DNA of 64,000 nucleotides, taken from assembly GCA_021413885.1 (NCBI GenBank), contig JAIOPM010000039.1, forward strand, positions 62,001 through 126,000. The letters run 5' to 3'. The position numbers and the translations under genes were made by a program. Shown piece after piece: positions 8,829 through 18,162 of this stretch (its first letter is position 1; every line of letters starts with the position of its first letter). This DNA comes from Planctomycetota bacterium. GTDB taxonomy: Bacteria > Planctomycetota > UBA1135 > GCA-002686595. The notes under the pieces were generated by a model. That model ran no database searches. It worked only from the letters and a program-made list of their open reading frames with translations, and had not been told where the DNA came from.

Positions 8829-9230
8829 TCAGCGCGTGTAACCGAGCGCGCGCAGGGCTTCCGCCTCCGACCCGTCGAGTTCGACTCCGCCGCCCGCGCC
8901 GAGTCGCGCGGCCGTCGCTTCGGTCGCGCGCTTCGACGCTTCGTGGGAAGTGCGGACGCCGTGTTCGCTCGGATAGAGCGAGGTGAAGAGCGACATGTGC
9001 GACGGCGCGGTGACGCCCGCTTGGCTGATCGCGTCGCGGAAGACCACCGACTCGGCGCACAGTCGATCGAGGCGCGGCGACGTCGGCCGCGTCTCGCCCC
9101 ACGCGCCGAGATGGTCGGCCCGCAACGCGTTGAGGGAGATCACGACCACGTTCCACTTGCGTGCCTCGGGCGTCGGCGAACGACCGACCAAACACGCGAG
9201 CCACCAGGCGCGACGCAGCAACGACGACAC
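8829..9230 (-). pseudogene. Sulfatase remnant with most of the catalytic domain deleted
   Basis: From a GTG at 9230 the reading gives a leader (MSSLLRRAWWLACLVG) and the start of an alkaline-phosphatase-fold sulfatase: NVVVISLNALRADHLGAWG, then TAPSHMSLFTSLYPSEHGVR. After about 95 residues it jumps to the conserved sulfatase C-terminal tail (EALRALGYTR). Normal sulfatases are about 450-550 residues, so roughly 350 residues are missing without a stop codon. The C/S-x-P-S-R position for formylglycine formation reads T-A-P-S-H. It is not expected to be active. The same frame can be read from an ATG at 9335, which overlaps lpxH. Confidence 0.65.
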
Positions 9231-9304
9231 GGCGTTCGATCGTGCCAGGGCTCGTCGGACGCCGCGACCGGCGATCGCGCTTCGGTCGAAGCGCGTCGGC
9301 GCGC

Positions 9305-9310
9305 TATAAC
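9305..9310 (+). promoter_or_regulatory. Putative leaderless -10 box (lpxH)
   Basis: TATAAC lies 9 nt upstream of the ATG at 9320 with no Shine-Dalgarno sequence between. Confidence 0.4.
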
Positions 9311-9319
9311 GACGGCGCG

Positions 9320-10081
9320 ATGAAGACTCCCGCACGCGCCGAGATCGAACTCGCCGTCGGAGCCTGTTGCATCGGCGACTTGCACCTCGACGCAGCGCGC
9401 GGGGATTGCGTCGAGCCGTTGCGCGCGTTCCTCGCGACGCAGTCGCGCGCTCCGGCGCTGGTGATCCTCGGCGATCTCTTCGAAGCGTGGGTCGGTCCGG
9501 CGCACGGCCGACTTCCGGGCGCGGCGCGCGTGCTCGCGGAGCTCGCGGCGTGGACCGCGCGCGGCGCGGAGCTCCATGTGATTCCCGGCAACCGCGACTT
9601 CTTGCTCGGCGCGGATTTCGAGCGCGTCACCGGCGCGCGCGTCCATCCGCACGGCTTCGTCGCGAACTCGACGAACGAACGCGCGCTGCTGATCCACGGC
9701 GACGAGCTCTGCACGCTCGACGTCGGCTACCAACGGCTCAAGAGAGTGCTGCGTTCGCGTCCGTTGCTCGCGCTCGCGCCGCGTCTGCCGTCGTCGTTCG
9801 CGCTCGCCGTCGCGAAGCGTCTGCGTTCGAAGTCGGTGACCGCGGTCGCAGCGAAGCCCTCCGCGGAAACCGCGCAACAGCCCGACGAAGTGCGCCGCCT
9901 CGCGAGCGAAGCGCACGTTCCGACGCTGGTCTGCGGCCACGCGCACGTCTTCCGCGACGAAGCGCTCGCGGACGGGCCGCGCTGGATCGTCCTCGACGCG
10001 TTCGGCGGCGTGCGCGACGTCGCGGTGGTGGGGGAGGACGGTCGCTGGGTCGTCCGGGGCTCTCGGGCGCCTCGGGCTTGA
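9320..10081 (+). CDS. lpxH: UDP-2,3-diacylglucosamine diphosphatase (LpxH-like)
   Basis: LpxH cleaves UDP-2,3-diacylglucosamine to lipid X, the fourth step of lipid A synthesis, at the inner membrane. The 253-residue protein carries all calcineurin-type metal ligands: D20 and H22 (IGDLHL), D52 (GDLFEAWVG), N91 (GNRDF), H126 (HGDE) and H207/H209 (GHAH). The FEAWVG motif is typical of LpxH rather than generic phosphoesterases. The ATG at 9320 is preferred because a further in-frame extension has no family similarity. It supports a lipopolysaccharide-type outer membrane. Confidence 0.85.
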   Translation: MKTPARAEIELAVGACCIGDLHLDAARGDCVEPLRAFLATQSRAPALVILGDLFEAWVGPAHGRLPGAARVLAELAAWTARGAELHVIPGNRDFLLGADFERVTGARVHPHGFVANSTNERALLIHGDELCTLDVGYQRLKRVLRSRPLLALAPRLPSSFALAVAKRLRSKSVTAVAAKPSAETAQQPDEVRRLASEAHVPTLVCGHAHVFRDEALADGPRWIVLDAFGGVRDVAVVGEDGRWVVRGSRAPRA

Positions 10082-10099
10082 TCCGCGGGGGCTCGCCGA

Positions 10100-10105
10100 T
10101 AGGCT
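10100..10105 (+). promoter_or_regulatory. Putative -10 box of cmk
   Basis: TAGGCT lies 38 nt upstream of the cmk ATG, in the short gap after lpxH. It would give a leader of about 30 nt. Confidence 0.3.
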
Positions 10106-10143
10106 ATTCGCCCCCCTTGCTTTCGAAGCCGGTTCCTCCCGCC

Positions 10144-10797
10144 ATGATCATCGCCATCGACGGGCCCGCCGGCGCCGGGAAGAGCACGGTGTCGCGCGGC
10201 CTCGCGAAGGCGCTCGGCTTCCTGTTCCTCGACACCGGCGCCATGTATCGCGCGGTCGCCCTGAAGGTGCTCGAGTCCGGTGCGGATCCGAAGTCGGAGG
10301 TGCAGTGTCGAGCCTTGGCCGAACGCCACCGGCTGAGCTTCGACGCGGCGGGCAGGATTCAGATCGACGGCGTGTCGGGCGAGCCCGACGTGCGGTCGAA
10401 ACGCGTGGAGGAGATCGTCTCGGCGGTCTCGGCTCATCCTCGCGTGCGCGAAGTGGTCGTCGCTCGCCAAAAGGCGATCGCGTCCGAAGCGCACGGCGTG
10501 GTCGCCGAGGGACGCGACACGACGACGGTCGTCTTCCCCGACGCGACGCTCAAGTTCTTTCTCAACGCATCTCCTTCCGAACGCGCCAGACGCAAGGCGC
10601 TCGAAGCGGGCACGCCCGAGCTCCAGGACGCGATCCTGGCGGACCTCGTGCGCCGCGACGGACTCGACTCGACGCGCTTGCACTCGCCGCTCATGCGGTC
10701 GCCCGACGCGCTCGTGGTCGAGACCGACGGCAAGACGTCCGAGCAGGTGATCCAGTCGATGCTCGAGCGCGTCCGCGCCCGAGCCGCTCGCGGATGA
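10144..10797 (+). CDS. cmk: Cytidylate kinase
   Basis: It phosphorylates CMP and dCMP with ATP in pyrimidine salvage and recycling. The 217 residues match the family length. The P-loop GPAGAGKST is at 7-15, followed by the LDTGAMYRA nucleotide-binding motif near residue 35, VVAEGRD near 120 and the RRDGLDSTR lid region near 178. The stop overlaps the acyltransferase start (ATGA). A cmk next to rpsA is a widespread bacterial arrangement, here with plsC between. Confidence 0.95.
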   Translation: MIIAIDGPAGAGKSTVSRGLAKALGFLFLDTGAMYRAVALKVLESGADPKSEVQCRALAERHRLSFDAAGRIQIDGVSGEPDVRSKRVEEIVSAVSAHPRVREVVVARQKAIASEAHGVVAEGRDTTTVVFPDATLKFFLNASPSERARRKALEAGTPELQDAILADLVRRDGLDSTRLHSPLMRSPDALVVETDGKTSEQVIQSMLERVRARAARG

Positions 10798-11486
10798 CCG
10801 AGGCGTCCGATGGCGCGACGAATGCCGGTTCCGAACGGCCCGCCGAACCCGTGCGGACCGACAAGACTTGGGTCTATCGGCTCTGCCGCGGAGGCTCGAA
10901 CCTCGCGTACCGCGTGTTCCTGCCGCCGACGTTCCGCGGCGTCGAGCATCTGCCGTCGAACGGCGGCGTGCTGATCGCCGCGAACCACCAATCGTTCCTC
11001 GACATCCCGCTGCTCTCGCTCGGCACCGATCGCCACGTCTGTTTCGTCGCGCGCGACACGCTCGCCGAGACTCGCCTGCTCGCGTTCATCATGCGCGGCT
11101 GCAACGCGGTGCTGATCGGCCGCGGCAAGGGCGATCGCTCCGCGCTGCGCGCGATCGTCGCGCACCTCGCCGCCGGCGATTGCGTCGCGATGTTCCCCGA
11201 GGGCACGCGCTCACGAGACGGCCAACTCGGTCGCTTCCACGCCGGCGCGGTCGTCGCGGCGCGCATGGCCGGCGTTCCGATCGTCCCCGCGGCGATCGAC
11301 GGCAGTTGGCGCGCTTGGCCGCCCGGGAGAAAGCTCCCGCGCCCGACGCGTCTGTCGCTCGATTTCGCGCCCGCCATCGACTCCGCTGCGCCCGACGCGC
11401 TCGACCGAGTCCGCGCCGCGATCGTCGAGCGACTCCCCGCACCACGTACACCTTCCGCTTCCTCCGAGGCGGAAGGCGCTCACTAA
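10794..11486 (+). CDS. plsC: 1-acyl-sn-glycerol-3-phosphate acyltransferase
   Basis: It acylates lysophosphatidic acid to phosphatidic acid at the inner membrane. The 230-residue protein has the catalytic NHQSFLD (His65, Asp70) and the glycerol-phosphate-binding FPEGTRS at 134-140, plus VPAAIDG, the fourth family block. It starts with ATGA overlapping cmk. The last codons contain an inverted repeat (11451-11476) ahead of rpsA. Confidence 0.9.
   Translation: MTEASDGATNAGSERPAEPVRTDKTWVYRLCRGGSNLAYRVFLPPTFRGVEHLPSNGGVLIAANHQSFLDIPLLSLGTDRHVCFVARDTLAETRLLAFIMRGCNAVLIGRGKGDRSALRAIVAHLAAGDCVAMFPEGTRSRDGQLGRFHAGAVVAARMAGVPIVPAAIDGSWRAWPPGRKLPRPTRLSLDFAPAIDSAAPDALDRVRAAIVERLPAPRTPSASSEAEGAH
11451..11476 (+). 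terminator. Hairpin at the plsC/rpsA junction
   Basis: A stem of 10 pairs (CCTTCCGCTT against AGGCGGAAGG, with one T-G pair) and a 6-nt loop lies inside the last plsC codons. It has no T-run, so it may be a weak terminator, an attenuator or an mRNA-stability element controlling how much rpsA is read from the cmk side. Confidence 0.35.
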
Positions 11487-11536
11487 CCCTTCCCTTAGAA
11501 CCTCCATTCGAACCCGTTTCGTTCAACCCTCCTTTC

Positions 11537-13318
11537 ATGGCCCTAGCATCCAGACGCATCAAGCAATACGACCTCGACCCCGTCGAGCTCGAACGCATGG
11601 TCACGGCTTCCCTCCAGGGAGTCTCTGAACCCGACCTGAAGCACGCGCTCGAGTCCTCGGTCAAGGACATCACCCCCGGCACGATCGTGCACGCGCGCGT
11701 CGACTCGGTCGACGACCGCACCGGCATGGTGGTGATGGACATCGGCGGCAAGTCCGAAGGTCAGATCCCGATCGCCGAGTTCGGCGAGTCGCTTCCCACC
11801 ACCGGCCAGGTCTTCGAGGTCTTCTACGAAGGCCTCGACGAGAACGACACCGCGCTGATCTCCAAGCGCCGCGCCGATCGCCTCCGCTCGTGGGAACGCG
11901 TCTCGAAGAAGTACAAGGAAGGCGACGAGATCCAAGGCGTCGTACAGCGCAAGATCAAGGGCGGTCTCTTGGTCGACGTCGAAGGCGTCAACGTGTTCTT
12001 GCCGGCGAGCCAGGTCAACCTGCGCCGCACGCACGACATCTCCGACTTCGTCAACGAACCGATCCGCGCGCGCATCATCAAGATCGACGCGGAGCGCATG
12101 AACATCGTCATCTCGCGCCGCAAGCTGCTCGAGGAAGAGCGTCAGAAGCAGAAGGAATTCCTGCTCTCCGACATCCAAGACGGCCAGATCCGCAAGGGCG
12201 TGGTCAAGAACATCGCCGACTTCGGCGTGTTCGTCGACCTGGGCGGCATCGACGGTCTGCTGCACATCACGGACATGACGTGGGGCCGCATCAACCATCC
12301 GAGCGAGATGGTGCAGCTCGATCAGGAGATCGAGGTCAAGGTTCTGCGCGTCGACGCGGAGCGCGAACGCATCGCGCTCGGTCTCAAGCAGAAGCAACCC
12401 AGCCCGTGGGAAGGCATCGAGTCGCGTTACCCCGTCGCCTCGAAGCACAAGGGTGCGGTGGTCAACATCATGTCGTACGGCGCGTTCGTCAAACTCGAGG
12501 ACGGCGTCGAAGGCTTGGTCCACATCTCCGAGATGTCGTGGACTCGTCGCGTCAACCACCCGAGCGAGATCGTCAAGGTCGGCGATCCGGTCGAGGTCGT
12601 CGTGCTCGAGTACAACAAGGAGAAGCAGGAGATCTCGCTCGGCATGAAGCAAGCCGAAGCGAACCCCTGGGATCTCGTCGACGACCACTACCCGGTCGGC
12701 ACGGTCATCGAAGGCACGGTGCGCAACCTCACTTCGTACGGCGCGTTCATCGAGATCGAGGAGGGCATCGACGGCCTCCTGCACGTCTCGGACATGAGCT
12801 GGACGAAGAAGATCACGCACCCGTCCGAGATGGTGAAGAAGGGAGACAAGCTCCGTTGCGTCGTGCTCTCGGTCGATACGCAGAAGAAGCGCATCGCCCT
12901 CGGCTCCAAGCAACTCTCGCCGGATCCGTGGATGGACGAGATTCCGTCCAAGTACCACGTCGGCGACCTCCTGACCGGCACGATCACGAAGACGACCAAC
13001 TTCGGCGCGTTCGTGCGGCTCGAGGACGAGCTCGAAGGCCTGCTGCACATCTCCGAACTCGCGGATCACAAGATCTCGAGCCCCGAGGAGATCGTGAAGC
13101 CCGGCCAGAAGGTCGAAGTGCGCGTCATCCGTGTCGACACGGAAGAGCGCAAGATCGGCCTCTCGTTCGTGCACGCCGACTTCGAGGAGAACAAGGCGAT
13201 TCTCGAAGAGCACGAGCGGCGCGCGAAGCTCGCTGAAGCGAAACCGGCGGAGGCCAAACCGGCCGACGCCAAGCCCGAGGCCAAAAAGCCGGTCGAGGGC
13301 GAAACGCCCACGGCCTGA
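11537..13318 (+). CDS. rpsA: 30S ribosomal protein S1
   Basis: S1 binds mRNA on the 30S subunit and helps place structured leaders. The 593-residue protein has six S1/OB repeats. Repeats 3-6 share the strong pattern (Y/F)GAF(V/I)...GL(L/V)H(I/V)S(E/D)MSW; repeats 1 and 2 are more divergent, as is usual for the ribosome-anchoring pair. A Lys/Ala/Pro-rich tail (about 40 residues) follows repeat 6. The ATG at 11537 has a pyrimidine-rich upstream sequence and no Shine-Dalgarno, as often seen for autoregulated rpsA. Confidence 0.96.
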   Translation: MALASRRIKQYDLDPVELERMVTASLQGVSEPDLKHALESSVKDITPGTIVHARVDSVDDRTGMVVMDIGGKSEGQIPIAEFGESLPTTGQVFEVFYEGLDENDTALISKRRADRLRSWERVSKKYKEGDEIQGVVQRKIKGGLLVDVEGVNVFLPASQVNLRRTHDISDFVNEPIRARIIKIDAERMNIVISRRKLLEEERQKQKEFLLSDIQDGQIRKGVVKNIADFGVFVDLGGIDGLLHITDMTWGRINHPSEMVQLDQEIEVKVLRVDAERERIALGLKQKQPSPWEGIESRYPVASKHKGAVVNIMSYGAFVKLEDGVEGLVHISEMSWTRRVNHPSEIVKVGDPVEVVVLEYNKEKQEISLGMKQAEANPWDLVDDHYPVGTVIEGTVRNLTSYGAFIEIEEGIDGLLHVSDMSWTKKITHPSEMVKKGDKLRCVVLSVDTQKKRIALGSKQLSPDPWMDEIPSKYHVGDLLTGTITKTTNFGAFVRLEDELEGLLHISELADHKISSPEEIVKPGQKVEVRVIRVDTEERKIGLSFVHADFEENKAILEEHERRAKLAEAKPAEAKPADAKPEAKKPVEGETPTA

Positions 13319-13333
13319 TCCGGTAGTCCCGCC

Positions 13334-14359
13334 ATGAGCGCGGCGCGTTGGTGTCTTCTCGCGGTCTGTCTGACCGCGTGCGGCACCCCGCGCCGCGCGC
13401 TCGTTTCGAGCGACCCGTTGGTGCTCGATCCCGCGCTGCGACCGCGCGTCGCGGCGTTCGAGCCCGCGTTCACCGCGCTGTCGGCGGCGCTCGCGGCGAA
13501 CGACGAACCGAACGCGCGCGCGATCCTGGCTCGCGTGCGCGCGCTGCGTCCCGACGGACCGGCGCTCGACGTCGTCGAGGCGTTCCAACGGATCCTCGAC
13601 GGCCGCGCGGCGTCGCGCGAGATCGAGCTACGGCTCGTCGTCCGCGGCTCGAAGGACGGCAAGTCGGGGCGGCACCTCGCACTCGCCGCGGTGTCGAGCC
13701 ACGGCACGCCGGTCAAGATCTGCGCGGCGGCGGCGCGGCTCGAAGCGTCGCTCTACGGCGTCGACGTGCGCGGCTACGAGCACCGTTCCGCGTTCACGCA
13801 GCCGATCGACGAACTCGCCGAGCTGGAGCTCGAAGCCCACGATCCTCGCTTGCTCGACCTCGCGGCGATCGACGTGCCGATCTCCAACGAGCTCGCGGTG
13901 CGCGCGCGCTTCCGGTTGGTGCTGGTCCAGGCGCAGCTCGAGGTCGACGACCGTCGCTTGCCCGCCGCGACGCTGACCGTCGCACCGTGCGAGGTCCGCG
14001 AGCTCGCGAACTTCCTCCCGACCGACCCCGTCGAACCCGCGGAGCTCGCGCGCCATCTCGAGAAGCCCGGCTTCGGCTTGCCCGCGGCGATCGAGCGCGC
14101 GGTGCGCATCGCGCCGGAACGTCGCGGCGAAGCGCTCGAACTCTGCACGCCGGTGCTCGCGCGGATGAACCGCGTCGACCTCGAACGCGCGGCGCCGTGC
14201 TTGCGTTGGTTGTCGGGCGACCTCGAACGCGGCGGCGATCCCGATCAATGGCGCGCGTGGGCGGTCGAGCGCGAGAAGAGCCGAGAGACGACACCGACGC
14301 TCGACTTGCCGACCCTGGACTTGGGGACGACGGGGCGCGACACTCCGCCGCCCTCGTGA
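13334..14359 (+). CDS. Lipoprotein of unknown function
   Basis: The 341-residue protein opens with a lipoprotein signal, CLLAVCLTAC (Cys16), and no transmembrane segment follows. The mature part is Ala/Arg/Leu-rich with an N-terminal helical region and a middle beta-rich region (about 75-220). I do not recognise a domain. The C-terminus is Thr/Pro-rich. It ends in or next to the tyrS start: an in-frame GTG of tyrS overlaps its stop codon (GTGA), so the two are probably co-translated. Confidence 0.6.
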   Translation: MSAARWCLLAVCLTACGTPRRALVSSDPLVLDPALRPRVAAFEPAFTALSAALAANDEPNARAILARVRALRPDGPALDVVEAFQRILDGRAASREIELRLVVRGSKDGKSGRHLALAAVSSHGTPVKICAAAARLEASLYGVDVRGYEHRSAFTQPIDELAELELEAHDPRLLDLAAIDVPISNELAVRARFRLVLVQAQLEVDDRRLPAATLTVAPCEVRELANFLPTDPVEPAELARHLEKPGFGLPAAIERAVRIAPERRGEALELCTPVLARMNRVDLERAAPCLRWLSGDLERGGDPDQWRAWAVEREKSRETTPTLDLPTLDLGTTGRDTPPPS

Positions 14360-14361
14360 CC

Positions 14362-15570
14362 ATGAACGCGCTCTCTGCCGCCGACGATCTCGCGCACTTC
14401 CGCCGCGGCGCGGTCGATCTGGTCGAGGAGCGCGATCTCGCGGCGCGCCTCGCGAAGGCGCGCGCGGCCGGCCGCGGCTTGCGCGTGAAGTTCGGCATGG
14501 ATCCGAGCTCGCCCGACCTGCACGTCGGCCACGCGGTGCAGTTGATGAAGCTGCGCGCGCTCCAACAAGCCGGCCACACGATCGTGTTGATCGTCGGCGA
14601 CGCGACCGCGATGGTCGGCGATCCGAGCGGGCGCAACAAACTGCGGCCGCAGCTCTCGCGTGCCGACGTCGAAGCGAACCTCGTCACGTACACGGCGCAA
14701 GCGGGGAAGGTGCTCGACATGACGCGCACCGAGGTCCACCGCAACTCGGAGTGGTTCGACGCGATGCGTTTCGAGGACGTGCTGCGTCTCGCGAGCAAGG
14801 CGACGGTCGCGCGGATGCTCGAGCGCGACACGTTCGAGAAGCGCATGGAGGCGAAAGAGCCGATCGGCGTGCACGAGTTCCTCTACCCGCTGATGCAGGG
14901 CTGGGATTCGGTGATGATCCGGAGCGACGTCGAGCTCGGCGGCACCGATCAGCTCTTCAATTTGCTCGTCGGTCGCGATCTGCAGGAGAAGGAGAATCAG
15001 GCGCCGCAGATCTGCATGACGCTGCCGCTGATCAACGGGCTCGACGGCCGCAAGATGTCGAAGAGCTACGGCAACGCGATCGCGTTCACTGATTCACCGG
15101 CCGAGATGTTCGGCAAGGTGATGAGCTTGCGCGACGACGTGATGGGAGATTGGTTCCGCCTGTTGACGGGGCTCGACGAGGGCGAGATCGCGACGCTGCT
15201 CGGCGGACACTTCCGCGAGGCGAAGGCGCGCCTCGGCGAAGAGATCGCGAGCTTCTTCCACGGCCGCGACGCGGGCCGCGCCGCGCGCGACGGTTTCGAT
15301 CGACAGTTCCGCGACAAGGAGCTCCCGACCGACATCCCCGTCGTCGAGTACGCGAAGCCGTGGCCCGCGGACGGCGTGCCGCTCGCGGTCTTGCTGCGCG
15401 AGATCGGGCTGTGCGCGAGTTCGTCCGACGCACGGCGCCTGATCGAAGGCGGCGGCGTCAAGCTCGACGGCGCGGTGGTCGCCGACGTCAACGCGCGCAT
15501 CGCGCGGCCGACGGCGGAGCTGTTGCTCCAAGCCGGCAAGCGTAAGTTCGCGAAGCTGCGCGCGCAGTAG
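14362..15570 (+). CDS. tyrS: Tyrosyl-tRNA synthetase
   Basis: It charges tRNA-Tyr with tyrosine. The 402-residue protein has the class I motifs HVGH (54-57) and KMSKS (231-235), the FGMDPSSPDLHVGHA block typical of the TyrZ/TyrRS-2 subgroup, and a C-terminal S4-type RNA-binding domain (about 340-400). The ATG at 14362 is used here; a GTG at 14356 that overlaps the upstream stop is an equally possible start. It ends 6 bp before the convergent DUF1573 gene. Confidence 0.95.
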   Translation: MNALSAADDLAHFRRGAVDLVEERDLAARLAKARAAGRGLRVKFGMDPSSPDLHVGHAVQLMKLRALQQAGHTIVLIVGDATAMVGDPSGRNKLRPQLSRADVEANLVTYTAQAGKVLDMTRTEVHRNSEWFDAMRFEDVLRLASKATVARMLERDTFEKRMEAKEPIGVHEFLYPLMQGWDSVMIRSDVELGGTDQLFNLLVGRDLQEKENQAPQICMTLPLINGLDGRKMSKSYGNAIAFTDSPAEMFGKVMSLRDDVMGDWFRLLTGLDEGEIATLLGGHFREAKARLGEEIASFFHGRDAGRAARDGFDRQFRDKELPTDIPVVEYAKPWPADGVPLAVLLREIGLCASSSDARRLIEGGGVKLDGAVVADVNARIARPTAELLLQAGKRKFAKLRAQ

Positions 15571-15576
15571 CGGCGC

Positions 15577-16782
15577 TCAGCGACGCGGCGCGACCGCGTA
15601 CGGGATCGCGATCTCACCGAGCTCGTCGGTCTCGACCGTCAAGATCCCGGCGAGATCCGCGGGAGCCTCCGCCGCGAGCCGCGCGCGAATCCTCCAACGC
15701 GGGCTGCGACCGCTGTCGTCCGCGAACTCGGGCTCGGCGGTCGCGAAGACCAAGCCTTCGCCGCGTGCATCCGGCCTGAGCCCGAGCACCCGCAGCCGCT
15801 GGCCCGCGAGATGACCGAGCAACTCGACCTCCGCGGTCGTCTCCGCCTTCAGGCCCGCGAAGATCAACTTGGTCGGCCGCACTTCGAGGTCGGGCACGCC
15901 GTTGCCGACGATCGGCACGCGCATCGGTTTGCCGACGCCCTCGCCGCGCGGACCGGTGGTCGCGATCTCGACGAAGCGCTCGAACATGCCGAGCTCGATC
16001 GGAGCGCCGACGTCGACCGACAGATTCCATTGGTCGGGCACGACGCCGTCGTCGTGGGACACCGCGGCGACGACGCCGGGGCTCGCGCGCTCGATGCCGG
16101 TCAAGCGGCGGCCGTCGACACCGAGGCTGAGGATCTTCAACGCGCCGCGCGCGCCTTCGCTCGCGGTGACGTCGCCGAGTTTCAGCGTGCCCGGCGTCGC
16201 CATGAACGCGAGCTCGACGATCAAGTGCACTTCGATCGCGAGGAACGGATTGGTCGCCGAGTCGGTGGTCAAGACGATGCGCACGCGCTTCGTCTGGTTC
16301 TGGATCGGCACCGAGCGCGTGTCCGAGACCATGCGCAGTTCGGCGACGGCGCCCGGCGGAAGGACGAGCATCGGTTCGCCGGTCGGAGCGTTGCGATCGC
16401 CCTCGATCCGCGCGCCCGACGCATCGACGTAGGACACGGTCGCGGTGGTGCAGCTGCACGCCGCTTGGAGTTCCAGGATGCGGAGCTCTCGCCCCTCGCC
16501 GTTGCGCAGCCGCGCGGTGCACTCCGCGGTCTCGCCGTACGGCACGATCCCCAGGTCGTAGTCCCACGGCATCTCCGCGTTCGGGGCGTCGACGATCTCG
16601 AGGCCGCCGGTCGCGGAGGGGGACACGCTCGCCGCCTTGCCTCGCGGGCCGGCGGCCGGCGCCTCGTGCGTGCAGGCTCCGAGCCAGGCGCAGCACGCGA
16701 GCATGCCCGCGCAACGCGCGAAGACGAAGGAGCGGCCGAGCGCTGACGCGACGGACGCGGGGGATCCTGCCAGAGCTCCCAT
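15577..16782 (-). CDS. DUF1573-type lipoprotein
   Basis: The 401-residue protein has a hydrophobic leader ending W-L-G-A-C, a lipobox, then a DUF1573-like domain: D-L-G-I-V-P-Y-G-E near residue 75 and the hallmark A-C-S-C-T-T-A near 110. DUF1573 is an immunoglobulin-like (ASPM/SPD-2/hydin) fold common in exported proteins of Bacteroidetes and Planctomycetes. Two more beta domains follow (about 190-290 and 300-400). Role unknown. Because the first Met is 26 codons before a second one (16704), the exact start is uncertain. Confidence 0.7.
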   Translation of the reverse strand: MGALAGSPASVASALGRSFVFARCAGMLACCAWLGACTHEAPAAGPRGKAASVSPSATGGLEIVDAPNAEMPWDYDLGIVPYGETAECTARLRNGEGRELRILELQAACSCTTATVSYVDASGARIEGDRNAPTGEPMLVLPPGAVAELRMVSDTRSVPIQNQTKRVRIVLTTDSATNPFLAIEVHLIVELAFMATPGTLKLGDVTASEGARGALKILSLGVDGRRLTGIERASPGVVAAVSHDDGVVPDQWNLSVDVGAPIELGMFERFVEIATTGPRGEGVGKPMRVPIVGNGVPDLEVRPTKLIFAGLKAETTAEVELLGHLAGQRLRVLGLRPDARGEGLVFATAEPEFADDSGRSPRWRIRARLAAEAPADLAGILTVETDELGEIAIPYAVAPRR

Positions 16783-16840
16783 GCGGCGCCCGTTCTACCC
16801 GCTCGCGGGGATCAGGCAACGGCCGAGCGTTGCCCAAACA

Positions 16841-16868
16841 TTGATCGGGGCGCGCGGAGCCCCAGAAT
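16841..16868 (+). promoter_or_regulatory. Putative glyA promoter
   Basis: TTGATC (-35) and CAGAAT (-10) are separated by 16 nt. The -10 ends 9 nt before the ATG at 16878, leaving no room for a Shine-Dalgarno sequence. Confidence 0.45.
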
Positions 16869-16877
16869 GGGCGCACC

Positions 16878-18149
16878 ATGAGCACCGCCGCCCAAGCCTC
16901 GTCGTTCTCCGCGTCCGCTCCGAAGTCCGTCGCCGACCAGGCGGTTTGGGCGGCGGTCGAGCAAGAGCGCGTCCGTCAGGAAGCTCAGCTCGAGCTGATC
17001 GCGTCGGAGAACCACACATCGCGCGAGGTGATCGCGGCGATGGGGACGGTGCTGACCAACAAGTACGCGGAAGGGTATCCGGGCAAGCGCTACTACGGCG
17101 GCTGCGAGTACGTCGACGTCGTCGAGAACCTGGCGATCGACCGCGCAAAGCAGCTCTTCGCCGCGCCGCACGCGAACGTCCAGGCGCACAGCGGCACGCA
17201 AGCGAACATCGCCGCGTTGATGGCGATGGTCCAGGCGCGCGACAAGGTGCTCGCGATGTCGCTCGATCACGGCGGCCACCTCTCGCACGGACACCCGAAG
17301 AACTTCTCCGGCGTGTTCTACGAGTTCCATTCCTACGGCGTCGACGAGAAGACCGAGCGCGTCGACATGAACCGAGTGCGCGAGCAGGCGCTCGCCGTGC
17401 GTCCGAAGTTGATCATGGCCGGCGCGTCCGCGTATCCGCGCAAGCTCGACTTCGCGGCGTTCCGCGCGATCGCCGACGAGGTCGGTGCCAAGTTGCTCGT
17501 CGACATGGCGCACATCGCGGGTCTCGTCGCGGGCGGCCAACACGCGAGCCCGGTGCCGCACGCCCACGTCACGACGATGACGACGCACAAGACCCTGCGC
17601 GGCCCGCGCGGCGGCTTGATCGTCTGCCACGACGAGCACATCAAGCCGATCAACAGCGCGATCTTCCCGGGCGGCCAAGGCGGTCCGTTCATGCACGTGA
17701 TCGCGGCGAAGGCGATCGCGTTGCGCGAGGCCCAGCAACCGAGCTTCGCCGACTACGCGAAACGCGTCGTCGACAACGCGCGCGTGCTCGCCGAGACGCT
17801 CGCGTCGCGCGGCTTGCGCATCGTCTCCGGCGGAACGGACAACCACCTGATGTTGGTCGACGTGCGCCCGATGAAGTTGACCGGCAAGGACGCCGAGGAC
17901 TTGCTCCACAAGGTCGACCTGACCTGCAACAAGAACCTGATCCCGTACGACACCAACCCGCCGAGCAAGGCGAGCGGCGTGCGCCTCGGCACCGCGGCGA
18001 TCACCACGCGCGGGCTCGGAGTCGCGCACATGAAGCAGCTCGGCAATTGGATCGCCGACGTGCTCGCAAACCCGACCGACGAGTCGACGGCGACGCGCGT
18101 GAAGGGCGAGGTCGCCGAAGTCGCGCGCAAGTTTCCGATCTACGGCTGA
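16878..18149 (+). CDS. glyA: Serine hydroxymethyltransferase
   Basis: It interconverts serine and glycine with tetrahydrofolate, feeding one-carbon units to purine and methionine synthesis. The 423 residues match the family. PLP-binding Lys238 lies in [23 protein letters not shown] (42-49), [15 protein letters not shown] (61-75) and VDMAHIAGL (208-216) are all present. The final motif is [11 protein letters not shown]. It is a single gene with its own probable promoter. Confidence 0.96.
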   Translation: MSTAAQASSFSASAPKSVADQAVWAAVEQERVRQEAQLELIASENHTSREVIAAMGTVLTNKYAEGYPGKRYYGGCEYVDVVENLAIDRAKQLFAAPHANVQAHSGTQANIAALMAMVQARDKVLAMSLDHGGHLSHGHPKNFSGVFYEFHSYGVDEKTERVDMNRVREQALAVRPKLIMAGASAYPRKLDFAAFRAIADEVGAKLLVDMAHIAGLVAGGQHASPVPHAHVTTMTTHKTLRGPRGGLIVCHDEHIKPINSAIFPGGQGGPFMHVIAAKAIALREAQQPSFADYAKRVVDNARVLAETLASRGLRIVSGGTDNHLMLVDVRPMKLTGKDAEDLLHKVDLTCNKNLIPYDTNPPSKASGVRLGTAAITTRGLGVAHMKQLGNWIADVLANPTDESTATRVKGEVAEVARKFPIYG

Positions 18150-18162
18150 ACCGTCAGGCGTG

